A DNA stretch of 64,000 nucleotides from Tigriopus japonicus (lineage: Eukaryota > Arthropoda > Copepoda > Harpacticoida > Harpacticidae): positions 6,828,033-6,892,032 of the forward strand of contig CM021315.1 of the NCBI GenBank assembly GCA_010645155.1. The letters run 5' to 3'. Shown here one piece after another: positions 22,650 through 33,865 of the stretch. How positions within the stretch are numbered: position 1 is the first letter of the stretch; the number at the start of each line of letters is the position of its first letter. Position numbers and translations under genes: made by a program. The notes beneath the pieces are model-generated. The model was not told the DNA's origin. It saw nothing but the letters and a program-made list of their open reading frames with translations, and searched no databases.

Positions 22650-22890
22650 GTAAAAAGGTCACAAGGTAAAAAGGTCACGGTAAAAAGGTCACAAGGTAAA
22701 AAGGTCACGGTAAATAGGTCACAGTAAAAAGGTCACCGTAAAACGGTCACGGTGAAAAGGTCACAAGGTAAAACGGTCACGGTAAAAAGGTCACGAGGTA
22801 AAAAAGTCACGGTAAAAAGGTCACAAGGTAAATAGGTCACGGTAAAAAGGTCACAGAAAAAAGGTCACAGTAAGAAAGTCACAAAGTAAG
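22650..22890. repeat. Minisatellite, GGTAAAAAGGTCAC units
   Basis: About 15 tandem units of 13-17 bp alternate between AAGGTCACGGTAAA and AAGGTCACAAGGTAA types. Units degenerate towards the right (AAGTCACAAAGTAAG). Confidence 0.93.
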
Positions 22891-23406
22891 AAATTCAAAA
22901 GCAGAAAAAGGCACAATGTAACTTCAAATTGAAATGATATTCAAAAATTGTTGTTGAGCACATGGACTGTATGCCATGCAATCCATGTACAGTTGCCAGT
23001 ACAGTTTTAATTCTTTAAATCTTCTCTGGCTTTGACGAATAAATATTTTTTCGACAAATCTTGTACAAAATCATTGACATTAATCACCAATAACATATTT
23101 TTACGATTAAGAAAAATAAGCCCAACCCAACAAATGATTGTAAAAAGTATGAAAATGGTAAAGGTGTTCACCACATACATTGCATGTACAATTGTCATGA
23201 GGTAAGATGTGGAATTCATTTTTACTACAAGTCAGATGATGGTCACTGTCTAAAACTTCCCTTGCCAACTAAAACTGGGGAGCAAATATCGAGGTGCTTT
23301 GGCTTTCATACTTGTGATACCTAATCCAGAACGTTGGGAAATTCTGGCTCTTTTGTATATCAGTTCTTGGAACAAAGAGAAATCGTATTTTAGCACTAGT
23401 AAAATG
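22891..23406. other. Intergenic, nothing recognised
   Basis: A 70-codon minus-strand frame (23007-23219) is hydrophobic, but nothing supports it as a gene. Confidence 0.4.
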
Positions 23407-23757
23407 CAAAAAGCACTGAATTCATGGAGTGGGAGGCTAGCAATGAGAATTATGATTTCAAGTAGAAACAAACCATTTGCGTTCTTCTGCAAATGAAACT
23501 GGCTTGTATTGAGAAGAACACGTATTTCAAATTTCAGCCCAATCGAATGCCGGAGTGAAAAGTTATGCCTTCTCAAACTTATGTACTGGAGAGAGCATAG
23601 AATGAATGAACTCGCCCTTTTGTGGTAAAACGATTACCACAAAAGGGCTTGTTCATTCATTCTCGGGAGAATTTGCACTGAGCTTTGAGAGAGCATAAGT
23701 TTTGACTCCGACGTTTGATTGAGCTGAAAATTGAAGTACGTAGTGCACTCGACAAAA
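23407..23757. mobile_element. 450-bp palindromic MITE family, copy 2 (right end missing)
   Basis: Similarity to 7760-8212 starts at CAAAAAGCACTGAATT and passes the central palindrome CCCTTTTGTGGTAA/TTACCACAAAAGGG (about 23618-23646). It stops after GAAGTACGTAGTGC, so the right terminal repeat is lost. Confidence 0.72.
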
Positions 23758-23860
23758 GAAAGGTCTTTCTCAGTCTTGACCATTGACCACACAAACAAGT
23801 CCAGGGGTTTCAGGTTTGGCGAGAACGGGGGCTACTTAAATTTGGCTCAGTAGCCGTCTA

Positions 23861-24105
23861 TATCACCGGTTCCTAAACTGGGGGCCGTGAAGGATTTTTG
23901 AAAATTGACAAAGTAGGTGAACTTGTCCAAATATAATACTTGTAAATGATTTTGAATATTAATACCTATCAGTCCTCCTTAACTATACTTCAAAACAATT
24001 TTATTGCTTTTGAAAACCAAGAACCCTACAGTGAAGGTGTCACGTACCACAAGAGGAATTTTTAGATGAAAGCATGGATTTACATTGCAGTGCAAAATTC
24101 AAAGT
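23861..24105. mobile_element. Truncated relative of the 56856-57290 hAT element
   Basis: It shares CGGTTC(C)TAA, GGGGGCC, TTTTTGAAAATTG and CAAAACAATTTTATTG blocks in the same order as 56856-57050. The right end is not recognisable. Confidence 0.65.
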
Positions 24106-24891
24106 AAACGTGTAAGTTTTAACGCCTACTGTAATTGCTCATTAGTCATATACTTTACCCTTTATCAAATTTGAGCCAATTATTTTTTTGGTTTAGATCA
24201 ATTACTTTCCGATTTTGAGCAATTTAAAAATAAATTATTTGCAAAAAAATCAAGTTCAAATCCGGTCCCTACTCATTACGCCTATCTTGTTTTCTTTATG
24301 AAACCCGTTATCTGTCACTGCTTTTATCTTTAGTGATTAACTCATGGAGCGGAGTTTTTAGTTAGTGAAAACAACAAAAAGGAAACATTTGAGTTAGTTT
24401 TTTGACAAAATAGTAAGAAATGCCAAAATATAGTCAAAAAATGCCAAAATAGCCTTGAAAAAAATGGTTAGAGATTTAGGTGAAAATTTGCGACTTTGCA
24501 GAGTGTTTTGACTAGGGCAGTTTTGACCATCTAGGGGCCATTTTAAATCTTGGCTTTTTTCTACCTACACTTTATTAAGGGGTTGCGTGAGAAAAATAGT
24601 TGATGTTCGGTCCGTCTGAAAAATTCATCTCAAATGTTTGACATTTTAGTAGGTATAAAAAATATTTTAGCCCTTACTGAGTAGTAAGTAAAAAAAAGAT
24701 AAATGTTTTCTCTCTCATCTTGGGAGTAATTTAAGGATCCTTTGGTCCTTGTGAGCTAATTCCACTAACTATGAACATCTAGAATCTCTTGTCTGGATCT
24801 GGCCTTCCACTGATTTAGGAAAATGGAAGATATTTCTTTCTATGCTGTGCAAATAAAATGGGAGAATACTCAGTATTCTCCCCAGTATACT

Positions 24892-24968
24892 GGGAGATGG
24901 TTGTAGCGCAGTTGACTAACGCGCGACCGAGCTGTGCTTGGGTTCATGGGTTCGATCCCAGGTCTCCC
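24892..24968 (+). other. tRNA-like sequence, probably head of a tRNA-derived SINE
   Basis: The 77 bases can fold as a cloverleaf. A 7-bp acceptor stem pairs GGGAGAT with GTCTCCC, A-box-like TAGCGCAGTTGA and B box GGTTCGATCCC are present, and the anticodon loop GCTGTGC would read TGT (Thr). The D arm is longer than normal. A C-rich, non-coding tail continues to about 25100, as in a SINE body. A perfect 23-bp palindrome, GGGAGAATACT around a central C, lies just upstream at 24860-24882. A functional tRNA gene is less likely but not excluded. Confidence 0.6.
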
Positions 24969-25348
24969 CCCCCCCCACCTCACCCCTCTGTCTAGTGGAT
25001 ATCACGCCTCGAACGGCGCCTCCTGAACCCAGAATGGGCCCCCCTCGACCACCATGACCTCCTTCAAGACCTGATTAACCCCCCTTTTGCTTCTTGTTTT
25101 CTTTTGTTTTTTGAATTGTTTGGGTTCTGAAGTGCTAGAAGAGCATGGTTCAAGTCAATGGGGTTGTACACACTACCCTCAAATTAACTTTCTACTCATT
25201 GATCATCAATTTACTCTGTTGTATTGGCTCAAAACTTCTTGAGTAGAAACCAGACCTTAAGAACAATCAGAAAAATTATAATCTTTTTGGATGTTTATGA
25301 ATTTTAAATTATGAATATTTGTATGCCTCAAGCAACTTCCAAGAACCC

Positions 25349-25620
25349 TCAATGTCATCCACTTTGGGCAACTGCAATGACACAGAGCCAATGGTTCACA
25401 CCGGTGCTGGTCTTCTTGGCCTGCTTCCCAAGTCTTAAATGTCATTTGACAATACAAAATTTCTAAGGTTACTTCTGCATTTCAATGTCATCCACTTTGG
25501 GCAACTGCAATGATACAGAGCCAATGATTCACCCTGGCGCTGGTCTTCTTGGCCTGGGCAGTTGCATTGAATGCTTCCCAAGTATTAAATATCATTTCAC
25601 AATAAAAAAAATTCTAAGGT
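25349..25620. repeat. Tandem duplication, ~134-bp period
   Basis: ATGTCATCCACTTTGGGCAA begins both units (about 25350 and 25483). The units share CACAGAGCCAATG, GGTCTTCTTGGCCTG and TCTAAGGTT in order. The second unit has a short insertion. Confidence 0.85.
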
Positions 25621-26865
25621 TGCTTGGTTATACATTAGAAGAGCTTATTTGGTCTGTACTTAACTAATGTAACATGAAAGAAGCTTACTCAATCTATCCC
25701 TATTTGAACCCTAAGAATTTAAACTTATTTTAAGTACCAGTCAATTTACTTTCCAAAGAATTATTCAGGGAAACTCCAGAAATTGCAAGTGAGATAATAG
25801 GTCATATGTTTTGGTTGTATTGGTCTTGGAATGCTAGCTAGTTTACTTGAAGGTATGCTCCAAAGTCTACTTGAGAGTAAACTTTTCATTAACTTTATAA
25901 ACACAGCTCCTTTGAAGATTTCTGCAACCCAACCAAATTGCATTCAGTGATTTCATATACTAATTCAATTTGAACTTGTGGCACTCTGATAGTTTGTTGG
26001 GTGCAATTTTGACAAATTGTGCCAAATGCAATATGAATCGTCCAGTTCAAGTAAATGGTGTGAGCATATGTTTTGATGGCAACTCTAGAAAGTGTACTTG
26101 TTAGGACACTTCGTAGTTCAATTGGCTGGTTTTGTTGAGACAGCTGCCATTTTGAAAACTAAGTTTCTCATTCCAACCTAGAATTGCCTCTACATCTATG
26201 ATCGTAAATTCATCCTCTCGAAACACTAATTGCCCGGTGGTTCAGCTATTCCACATTTCTCCTTCTTTATTTCATATTACTCCATTCAACTCAAAACATT
26301 GATTGATCTCACAGGAGCATGCAAATTTTGGCAGCTAATTTAAGGAAACACTGGAAGGAAGTTCGCTTGCAGTTCGATTGATCAGCGTTGAAGTATTCAA
26401 ATGGGAGTGCTTCCACAACGTTGGAATGCTCCTCTTTAGGCGTGCTTCTAGGAGAACCTCTCATCAATCAAACCTGATGCTAAGCCCAAATAGCGACCCA
26501 GCTTGCTAGAAGTTTACTTGAAGTCAATGGAACTAGGACATGTTTGTGCATGCTAAACATATGACTAGCGTTGGAAAATTGTTGACGTATCTACTTGTTG
26601 CACCTTGGCACCAGTGGTACACTTCTCTTTTTCATGAGTTGCTTGGTGTACTTCTGATTCAAGAAAGCTTATGCTATCAACAAAACGGCTGAAACTGCCT
26701 TGAAGTTGCCTTGAAGTCAACTTTGGTAGCACACCTTGGAATACACAAAACATCTGACCTAATAATGAAGGCTCCTCAAGTCATGGAGCTTTTCCATGTG
26801 ATGTTGGTGTGATTTGGCATATTTGGTCTGTTTACATCTCTTAAAAATTCTCTCATTTCTTCATT

Positions 26866-27071
26866 TCAGGCAGGATTGGACAAATTTTCAAATACTATTC
26901 ATGACCACCCACTATTCAAGGGTTGTACAGATCTGCCAACAGTAACTCATTGGTAAATGAAAATTTGTATAAATGTTAATTATATAAACTATATTAATCA
27001 TTAACTCTCTTTAGAGAGTTTTTGATTCTTTGTAGCAGTAATAAAAAATCCCCCCCCCCCCCAAAAAAAAA
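26866..27071 (+). mobile_element. 3' end of LINE family (truncated copy 2)
   Basis: CAGGATTGGACAAATTTTC is followed by the same blocks as at 7203-7418 and 42955-43311. It ends in a GTAGCAGTAATAAAAAATC, C-run and A-run tail. Confidence 0.72.
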
Positions 27072-27835
27072 ATCATGAAGCCAAGAGGGTTCAAATAAGG
27101 AAGTCATGATGGTGAAAGTTGAAATTACACAGTGATAAACCTTGCATTTCATTTTAACAACATTAGAAAGAACTGTTTCCTATTTTCCTTAATGGGAAGT
27201 GGTACACAATGACAATTGACCTTTCAGCCATTGCCTATATGAGAAGTTTCCAGAAAGACAAGTACCAAATCTTTCTCTTCAACTTACTACTCCCAAAAGA
27301 TTAGAAATGACTCATTAATTTTTGCACTAACTAAAAATAGTGTGATTTAACAGGACTTTTTAACGGTCGGAACATCAATGATTTTTTGTCACCCAACCCC
27401 TAAATAAAGTGTAGGTAGGAAAAGGCCAAGACATTTTAAAGGCATTTTGTGAAGGCGTGAATGATTTTTATAGTCTCTTCCCAGAGGCAATGGTATAAAA
27501 AATGGGAAATAGAGAGAAATCAATTTGAAATGTGGGGAAGCTCAAAATTCTGAAAGGTAAGGAAATCCATAAAAATTCAAAAAATTCAGAAAAAAAGGAG
27601 CAAACTGTTCAAAAAAATTTGAATTCCAGAAAAATATGCGAAATGAGTGGAAAAATCGGTCAAAATCACGAAATAACAGTAGTTGAAAATTTTAATGATA
27701 TGGAAAGATAGGTAATTCAAATTTAAGTCAAAATTTCAATTTTTGCTCCCTAATGATACCTACAAAATATCCAAAGTGTGCAAGAAGCGCCCTAATGGGA
27801 CAAGTCAGCTAGTAAAAAAGTGCATGATATATTCC
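27072..27835. other. Intergenic, nothing recognised
   Basis: This AT-rich stretch contains one of the inverted ~90-bp segments noted above and otherwise shows no feature. Confidence 0.4.
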
Positions 27836-27900
27836 AGGGGTTGATGACAGCTTTTGGGTCAAGGGACACCAAATTTGACTTTATGTGTCAGGGGTCTTCC
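27836..27900 (+). mobile_element. hAT end fragment
   Basis: CAGGGGTTGATGACAGCTTT, then TTGGGTCAAGG, resembles the left end of the element at 6930. It is cut off where the mariner remnant begins. Confidence 0.5.
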
Positions 27901-27905
27901 TTCTT

Positions 27906-29067
27906 GGTAGACCTAGAGCTCTATAATAGAAAGAGTACAATCATATCCAACGCCATCTAGTTCATTCTACTCGCAACTGCTCGCCGTTCCCAAAAGGATG
28001 CACAGGTACCCTCTAAGCTGAACAAGTTTTCCAAATTATCAAACCAAGATAGCACCTTTTGAGAAACTAAAGGTGTGGGACCCATGGACCTGTTGCTAGC
28101 CACCCAGCTGTTGTTCTGGACATTGCACAATCTGTCCACTGTCCAATTCATCTCATCACTGAAAAAATGATTCTTCCCCCATGATACTTCAGGTCGATGA
28201 GCAACTTTGTCCCTTTCTCCACCCTCTTGGCCCTTATGTCATCAGGGAGGATATGGCAGGTGTAGAGCCTGTAGGAATGCATCTTCAGGTCGCTGTTGAT
28301 TAGTGATGGACCGAAAGCGCTTTCGGCCGAAATTTCGGTTCGGTTTCGGTTATGCCTACTGAAACCGAAAGCAGACTAGCACTATGTAAAATGGAGTTTG
28401 ACAACAAAATAAAAATAAAATTGGTCCAAAAACCTCTGAAATTTAAGTTTTCCGATTTTTCAAAATTTGCGACTACCCAACATCGAACACATGAGCATTC
28501 TAATTTTTAAGGCAGAGTTTGCATTTGAACAATTTTGTAATCAGCTGCTTTCGGTTTCGGTTAAGCCCTCTTTCGGACGAAACTTTCGGTTTCGGTTATG
28601 AGCCTTTTCGGTCCATCACTACTGTTGATGGCCTTGGAGATGGTGGACACACTCACATCTCTGTTTTTTGTCAGTGTTGACATTGAGGTCCCTGGAGAGG
28701 CCTTATTTGATCTCTTGAAAGCAGCCACAAACCTGGGTGTCCTCTTCCTATCACTTGGAGGTGCGTGGGACATCTTCTTGGCCACTCCCTCCTCTTTCCA
28801 GCACTTGTAGACATCGTAGATGGTGCTCCTTGGGTATTTGAGTGCCTTCACAATGACTGCAAGCTTGTTACCTGCGCAGGCCATTTCAATGATCACTGCT
28901 TTCCTTGTTTGCTCCATTGTTGTGTTGGGAACCATTGTGCTAAAAATGGTACTATTTGAAAGCTAACAATGCAGCCTTTCATATGCTATATAACTGAATT
29001 CGCTACTCGCTCTACTTATTGGTCTGGAAGCAGTTAAACTTTGTCCGGATTTATCTGCAAGACCCTG
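27906..29067 (-). pseudogene. Broken mariner-type transposase
   Basis: On the minus strand the terminus CAGGGTCTTGCAGATAAATC (29067 downward, next to TA at 29068-29069) is followed by a frame from 28935. That frame starts MVPNTTMEQTRKAVIIEMAC and contains a helix-turn-helix (YPRSTIYDVYKCWKEEG) and FVAAFKRSNKASPGTSMSTL. The frame is split after KAINS by the hAT element at 28301-28621. It resumes as DLKMHSYRLYTCHIL, then RVEKGTKLLIDLKYHGGRII, and after a frameshift FSDEMNWTVDRLCNVQNNSW, the first catalytic Asp region. The far third of the protein and the other terminus are missing. A second fragment of the same 3' part is at 44657-44822. Confidence 0.85.
28301..28621. mobile_element. hAT-like MITE inside the mariner transposase, 321 bp
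   Basis: The terminal inverted repeats begin TAGTGATGGACCGAAA. The perfect 8-bp duplication CTGTTGAT lies at 28293-28300 and 28622-28629. The interior is rich in TTTCGGTTTCGGTT-like motifs near both ends. Removing the element and one duplication copy restores the transposase reading frame across the junction. Confidence 0.93.
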
Positions 29068-29069
29068 TA

Positions 29070-30590
29070 GTTTTCACAAAATGGGATGAAAAAGGCACTA
29101 GACATTCTTGTGTCATTGTTAGTTTAGAAATAATTTGTTGGCTTCAATATACTATCTCTTTGCATTTTGGTACACCCATTGTGCAATACGATAGTGCTTT
29201 CTAGATAAGAAAGTTAGCTGTATTCTTTATGAAATAGAATCGAAATATGCCCTTTATGGCCTAAGTACGATTTAAACACTCTCAGCCAATGTGTAAGGAT
29301 GACCCGGGATGACCTTTCAAGTGTTTCATATTCCATGTTGACAACATATGATTTTTACATTTGAGAGTCTAACAATTGTGCAATGATACCTTCTTAATGC
29401 AATTTAAATAAAAGTTCTGAATAATAATTGCACTTAGGTGCAATCTTTTGTCTGAAAATTTAAATCATACAATGAAAAACCAGGTGTATGATGCCAAAAT
29501 GGGATAATATTTGGTTTGGAAACAATTAGATAGGGACAAATAGCATTGTATAATAAATGTGAACGTCATTTAAAGAAAGTAGCACATCTGTTTAATTGAC
29601 CTTCAATAGAGACCTATTATACACTCACCAGAACATGAAAATTGTGTTAATAACAATTCCTTTGATGGAGGATAAACTAAAAAAAATGAAAATGGTGAAA
29701 ACGCACTTTCCAACATTGTGATTTTAGTATTAAGTTTAAGTTTCTAATACTATTGGCACCATGATATGTTGGAAAAAACACGATATGTTTTAATGAACTT
29801 AAAACGTACCAAAAATATCTCCTTCCCCTCAATAATTGAACACTACAAACGTACCTCCGTTTGTATTTTTTTCTTTAAGTTATTAACAAAGTTTTTAGGC
29901 ACCACATCATTTTTATGAAAAGCTACAGAGATTCCTCTATCCTGACTATTAATGTGCATTTCATTTGTAGAACTGTTACTATGTCATCATCTATATTTGT
30001 TACTTATTTTGAATTGATACAAGCCATTTTAGTACTAAGAGACAACTCTCGAGTACAGAAGAAACAGTTTTTGAGATTTGTTGACAAGACTCAAACAAGG
30101 ACAGCTGACGAGCGGATTTTTGTAAACATTCGTCGAGTCCTTCAAGCGCAACCAGTGAAATGGAAATCACGTGCAACCTTTGAGCTTTGATGCACAAAAT
30201 TTCTGTTCTAATGTGTCCAATATACCTTTAGAAGCTCGAAAATGGGTCACATGTTTGTGTCAGGGTGCAATTTCTGGAGCTGTATTACTAGGGAAGTCTT
30301 ATGTACTGTGACCTCCCAGTCAGCTGCTCCTTAAAGGACCCATGTCCAGTATCAGAGCTCTGAGGCCACGAACACCAACTACCTAGAATTGGACACTCTC
30401 ACTGTCGTAGTTATTGGTCTTGCACCCTTTTTCCGCTCGAAAATTGCCGAACAAAATTAAATCCTCTAATCCTCGGGTTCTTGTATTAATTGACACATTT
30501 TGGTTGGAAAAACAGTCAAAGATTTGGCCATCCTGGTTTGTTTGTGTGTGTTTGTTCCTGCAAGTGAGTGAGCCCCGTGAGCCCCTCTGC
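29070..30590. other. Intergenic, nothing firmly recognised
   Basis: A 91-codon plus-strand frame at 29915-30190 ends close to a change in composition but matches no family I know. No other structure is seen. Confidence 0.4.
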
Positions 30591-30600
30591 GTGCCCAATT

Positions 30601-31817
30601 CAGGGTTGCCAGCTGGCGATTTCTGTCGCCAGATTTCACGAATCTGGCGATTTTGAAACCTGTAAGGTGGTAGAAAAATTAATCTGACGAAATTAGCTGA
30701 TCTGGCGATTTTGATATCACTGGCGATAAATCTGCCAATTTTAGTATTTCTGGCGATAAATTTGGCAAAATGAGCAAATTTGGCGAAATCGAGGAAATTT
30801 GACGAAAAAATTGGCAAAAATCGCCCACTTTTGGCGATAACTCAGGCATTTTAATTTCTTTTTATGATTTTGCCTTTCCTTCTGACTGAAAACCAAGGAT
30901 TAAATATTTTAGTTGACAATCACCAAAGAGGGGAGAGCTTTGACTTAAGTATTGTTTCTTGATTTGATTGTGCTTTCAACAAGAACAAGAAAATTTTGTT
31001 TCGCTCTTTTGCAGTAGAACTTATATCTTAGTTCTTTGGGAAGAACTTATCCATTAGACGACCGATTATAATTTTAAAGTCTCATCTAGATGACTTGTTA
31101 TCCACTATCTGTGACCTACCCTAAGTTCAGGGACTTTATCAAGTAATTTTTTCAAATTTGAAAATAAAATCTGATTTTACAGGCTCCCACGTAGCCTATT
31201 AAAGTATTGATTACTACTTCTTCAATATCTAAATTTTCCTCTTCAATATTGAAAAATAACAACCAGATGACAAGAAAGTATCTGATGCTTTTGGTTTCAG
31301 AAATTTCAGTTTTTTTTCAAATTTTTTAAATTTTATTTGTGCTTTTTTGGTTTTTATTTGCGCATTCCAATTGGTCAGATTTCGTTAACTTAATACCATC
31401 AACATTGCTTTTAAAGAGTTATAAATTTCATAGCATTTCAGAAAAGAGTCCGAAAGATTTTGTTATTTAGCATCAATAAAATTTCAATTTTGCTCACAAA
31501 AAACACGTTCAAAGTGCTACAAATTAAAATATATGAAGGAAAGTCAATATGGTGGCATTCCGTTTTTCTCGGAGAACTTTTGTCAGGAAATGTGTATCAA
31601 AAGATTAAAGTTGAAATGAAAGTCAGAAAGGAATGGTCAATACTGAAGTATTGACCATTTGATCTTCTTGAAGATTATTTCAGCCTGATTGTACATGAGG
31701 CTGTTAGTAAAAAGAAATTTGCCGAAAATCTGGCGATTTTTCAAATGAGGTGGTGAATTTTGGCGAATTTCGGTGGCAAATCTGTCCATAAGAGCCGTCA
31801 AAGACCTGGCAACCCTG
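30601..31817. mobile_element. hAT-like element with CAGGGTTGCCAG ends, 1.2 kb
   Basis: Left CAGGGTTGCCAGCTGG and right CCTGGCAACCCTG are inverted partners. GTGCCCAA (30591-30598) and GTGCCCAT (31818-31825) lie close to the two ends and may be the target duplication, offset by two bases on the left. The left part is full of CTGGCGAT motifs. The block at 31135-31375 is homologous to 53960-54175, part of a different element, so this copy is itself a composite. Confidence 0.7.
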
Positions 31818-31840
31818 GTGCCCATGAAGGGTTGAAGGCT

Positions 31841-31900
31841 GTGTGTGTGTGTGTGTGTGCCTTTCAGTTCCGTTCCATTCTGTTGTTGTTGTTGTTGTTG
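31841..31900. repeat. (GT)n and (TTG)n microsatellites
   Basis: A GT tract lies at 31841-31859 and about seven TTG triplets at 31881-31900. Both are in the probable 5' region of the PH-domain gene. Confidence 0.92.
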
Positions 31901-32278
31901 CTGTGTCCGTGTCCGCGTTTGGCTTGCTGTCCTCGGCCTTCCTCCACGTCGTTCAATTGATCGAGGGGCCTCTCCATGTTGAACTCGAAGGGACGCGCTT
32001 TTTAGCCAGCTCGGGTTCTTCCTTCCTTTGTAGTCCATAATTGCCATTCGTCCTCGTTTTCCAGGCATCGAATTTGGAGTAGGCCTCGAGTGGACCTTCT
32101 TTTCTGCTCATGAACTGGCCTCTGACCTTTGACGGGCTACTCCGTCGGTCGACCCATTGAATCTACGTCCTTTCGAGCCTGAATCAAGGACGTTCGTGTA
32201 CGTGTACGGAGGTTCGGAAGCGTGCCACGTGAGAAGACCAGAATCACGAAAAGATCAAAACAACAGAAGAAGTGGGTT

Positions 32279-33214
32279 ATGGCCGCTACCACGCCCCATC
32301 CCTCGGTCGCGGCCGCTCCGCCTTCCACGACCGAGAACGACGCGGCCTCGACTTCTTCCACTCAGGATCATCATCAGGCCTTTGGCGGTCAATTGAACAA
32401 GTTCACCAATATGGTGAAAGGCTGGCAATTCCGTTGGTTTGTTCTTGAGCCCGAAATGGGCACCTTGCAATACTGTCTGCCCGACGAGCGTGCCACGGGC
32501 AAATGTCGCGGCCTTCAACATTTGGCCGGGGCCAAGGTCTTACCTAGTGAGGAGGACGAACACACGTTCAACGTGCACTTTGTCACGGGCGACGTGTACA
32601 AGTTGCGCTCGGCCAACACCAAGGAGCGTCAGATCTGGATCGATCGACTCCGAACCGTCATCGAGCGGCACAATGAGGCCATGTCTCGGCCTTCCCTGCC
32701 CATTCGCGAGGTCTTGCCGGCCACCCCGCCCGGTTCCAAGTCCCATATTAGTCACGGCGAACCCTCGCTTCAGCTCCAACATCTGTCTTTGTCCGCCTTG
32801 GACGCGTTGGGCTCGGTGCATGACATTTTGCACCAGGCTGATTTCAAGGGTCAAGCTTTGAATCGGGCCATCGAAGCGTTGCCCTCGTCCAAGGCCGAGA
32901 CCGGACCCCGGAGCTTGGATGAGGACTTGCTCATCCTGAAGGCCACGGCTGCGGCCAGCTTCATGGCCATGCAACAGAGTCTGGCCATATTACAAGGTTG
33001 CGTGGAAGTTCGCCGACAATCCCAATGCTTGACACCGCACATTTCCAAGTCAATTTTGCCCTCGCCCAAGGCCTCCTCCAGCCGTTCGCAGTTTTTCACA
33101 CCTTCGCCCACGAAATCAAAATCCGGTCTGGCTGTGGACAGTGTGTTGTCCACGTCGACCAGCAGTCTTCCGGCCGCCACTTTGTCCGAAGTCCCGTGTC
33201 TCACGAGTAGTTGA
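32279..33214 (+). CDS. ORP10/11-like PH-domain protein lacking the lipid-binding ORD, 311 aa
   Basis: The start chosen is the ATG at 32279, with G at -3 and +4; the frame is open further upstream but has no earlier ATG. Residues about 36-133 form a pleckstrin-homology domain: GGQLNKFTNMVKGWQFRWFV, then DEHTFNVHFVTGDVYKLRSA and KERQIWIDRL with the invariant C-terminal Trp. These features, and LDEDLLILKATAAASFMAMQ further on, match the N-terminal half and linker of oxysterol-binding-protein-related proteins 10/11. Such PH domains target phosphoinositides at Golgi or plasma membrane. The protein then ends in a Ser/Pro-rich tail (TPSPTKSKSG to VPCLTSS) with no oxysterol-binding domain, and none occurs downstream on this strand. 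The gene has a single exon and is distinctly GC-rich compared with its surroundings. A retrocopy truncated by a stop, or a true PH-only adaptor, are both possible. Confidence 0.82.
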   Translation: MAATTPHPSVAAAPPSTTENDAASTSSTQDHHQAFGGQLNKFTNMVKGWQFRWFVLEPEMGTLQYCLPDERATGKCRGLQHLAGAKVLPSEEDEHTFNVHFVTGDVYKLRSANTKERQIWIDRLRTVIERHNEAMSRPSLPIREVLPATPPGSKSHISHGEPSLQLQHLSLSALDALGSVHDILHQADFKGQALNRAIEALPSSKAETGPRSLDEDLLILKATAAASFMAMQQSLAILQGCVEVRRQSQCLTPHISKSILPSPKASSSRSQFFTPSPTKSKSGLAVDSVLSTSTSSLPAATLSEVPCLTSS

Positions 33215-33865
33215 CACCCGCTTCCGAGTCCGGGCAGTCGTCGCCGAAAGAAATTCCATCACATCACGAGCGGCCTCCGATTTGTCAATAAGTTGCAGAC
33301 TCCAAAAAAGAAAAGCAATCAAAATTGATTCCGTATTTGTATACGCTCCGATTGATCCTCTCAAGACAAGGAAGAATATTTTTAGTCTTAAGTGATAGCG
33401 GGCGTACTTGTTGACTGTTCAGAGTTTCTTAACGGATTTATATTTCTATCCTTTCATAGTCCTGAACGTGGGGGAATAGTGACATCTTCGGACTTGTCTT
33501 GGACATTCATTCCGTGATAACACTTTGATCTACAAGTTCTGCATTCCCAAACAGCTCGGCTTTTATTACAAACATGGCTTGGCATTTCTAATTCCGTTCT
33601 TGTTGATAGAATACTATTGCTTTTATCATTGTGAATATCATCACTTCATGCTGTGACATCAGAGTTCGATTTGCCTCTCAATTTTGAATTTCCATTAAAT
33701 CAAACCCAAAAACGTTTGCTTTCAATCAAGCTTGTTTTCAATTGCGTTTGTTCAAGCATGCTTGATTCACATTGTGTTTCGCGTTTTAGTGTTCCAGGTG
33801 GAGTTTTCCAGACCCAGCTCATCATTTTACGACCTCCAAACTGAATCTACAGGATATCCTTGATC

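Larger units (their letters stand above)
24531..27445. repeat. Pair of inverted ~90-bp segments 2.8 kb apart
   Basis: The segment at about 24536-24625 (CTACCTACACTTTATTAAGG, then TTGATGTTCGG) recurs inverted at about 27355-27445 (CCTAAATAAAGTGTAGGTAG, with the inverse of GATGTTCCGACCG). They may be the degenerate ends of one 2.9-kb element. No target duplication and no transposase are seen. Confidence 0.5.
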
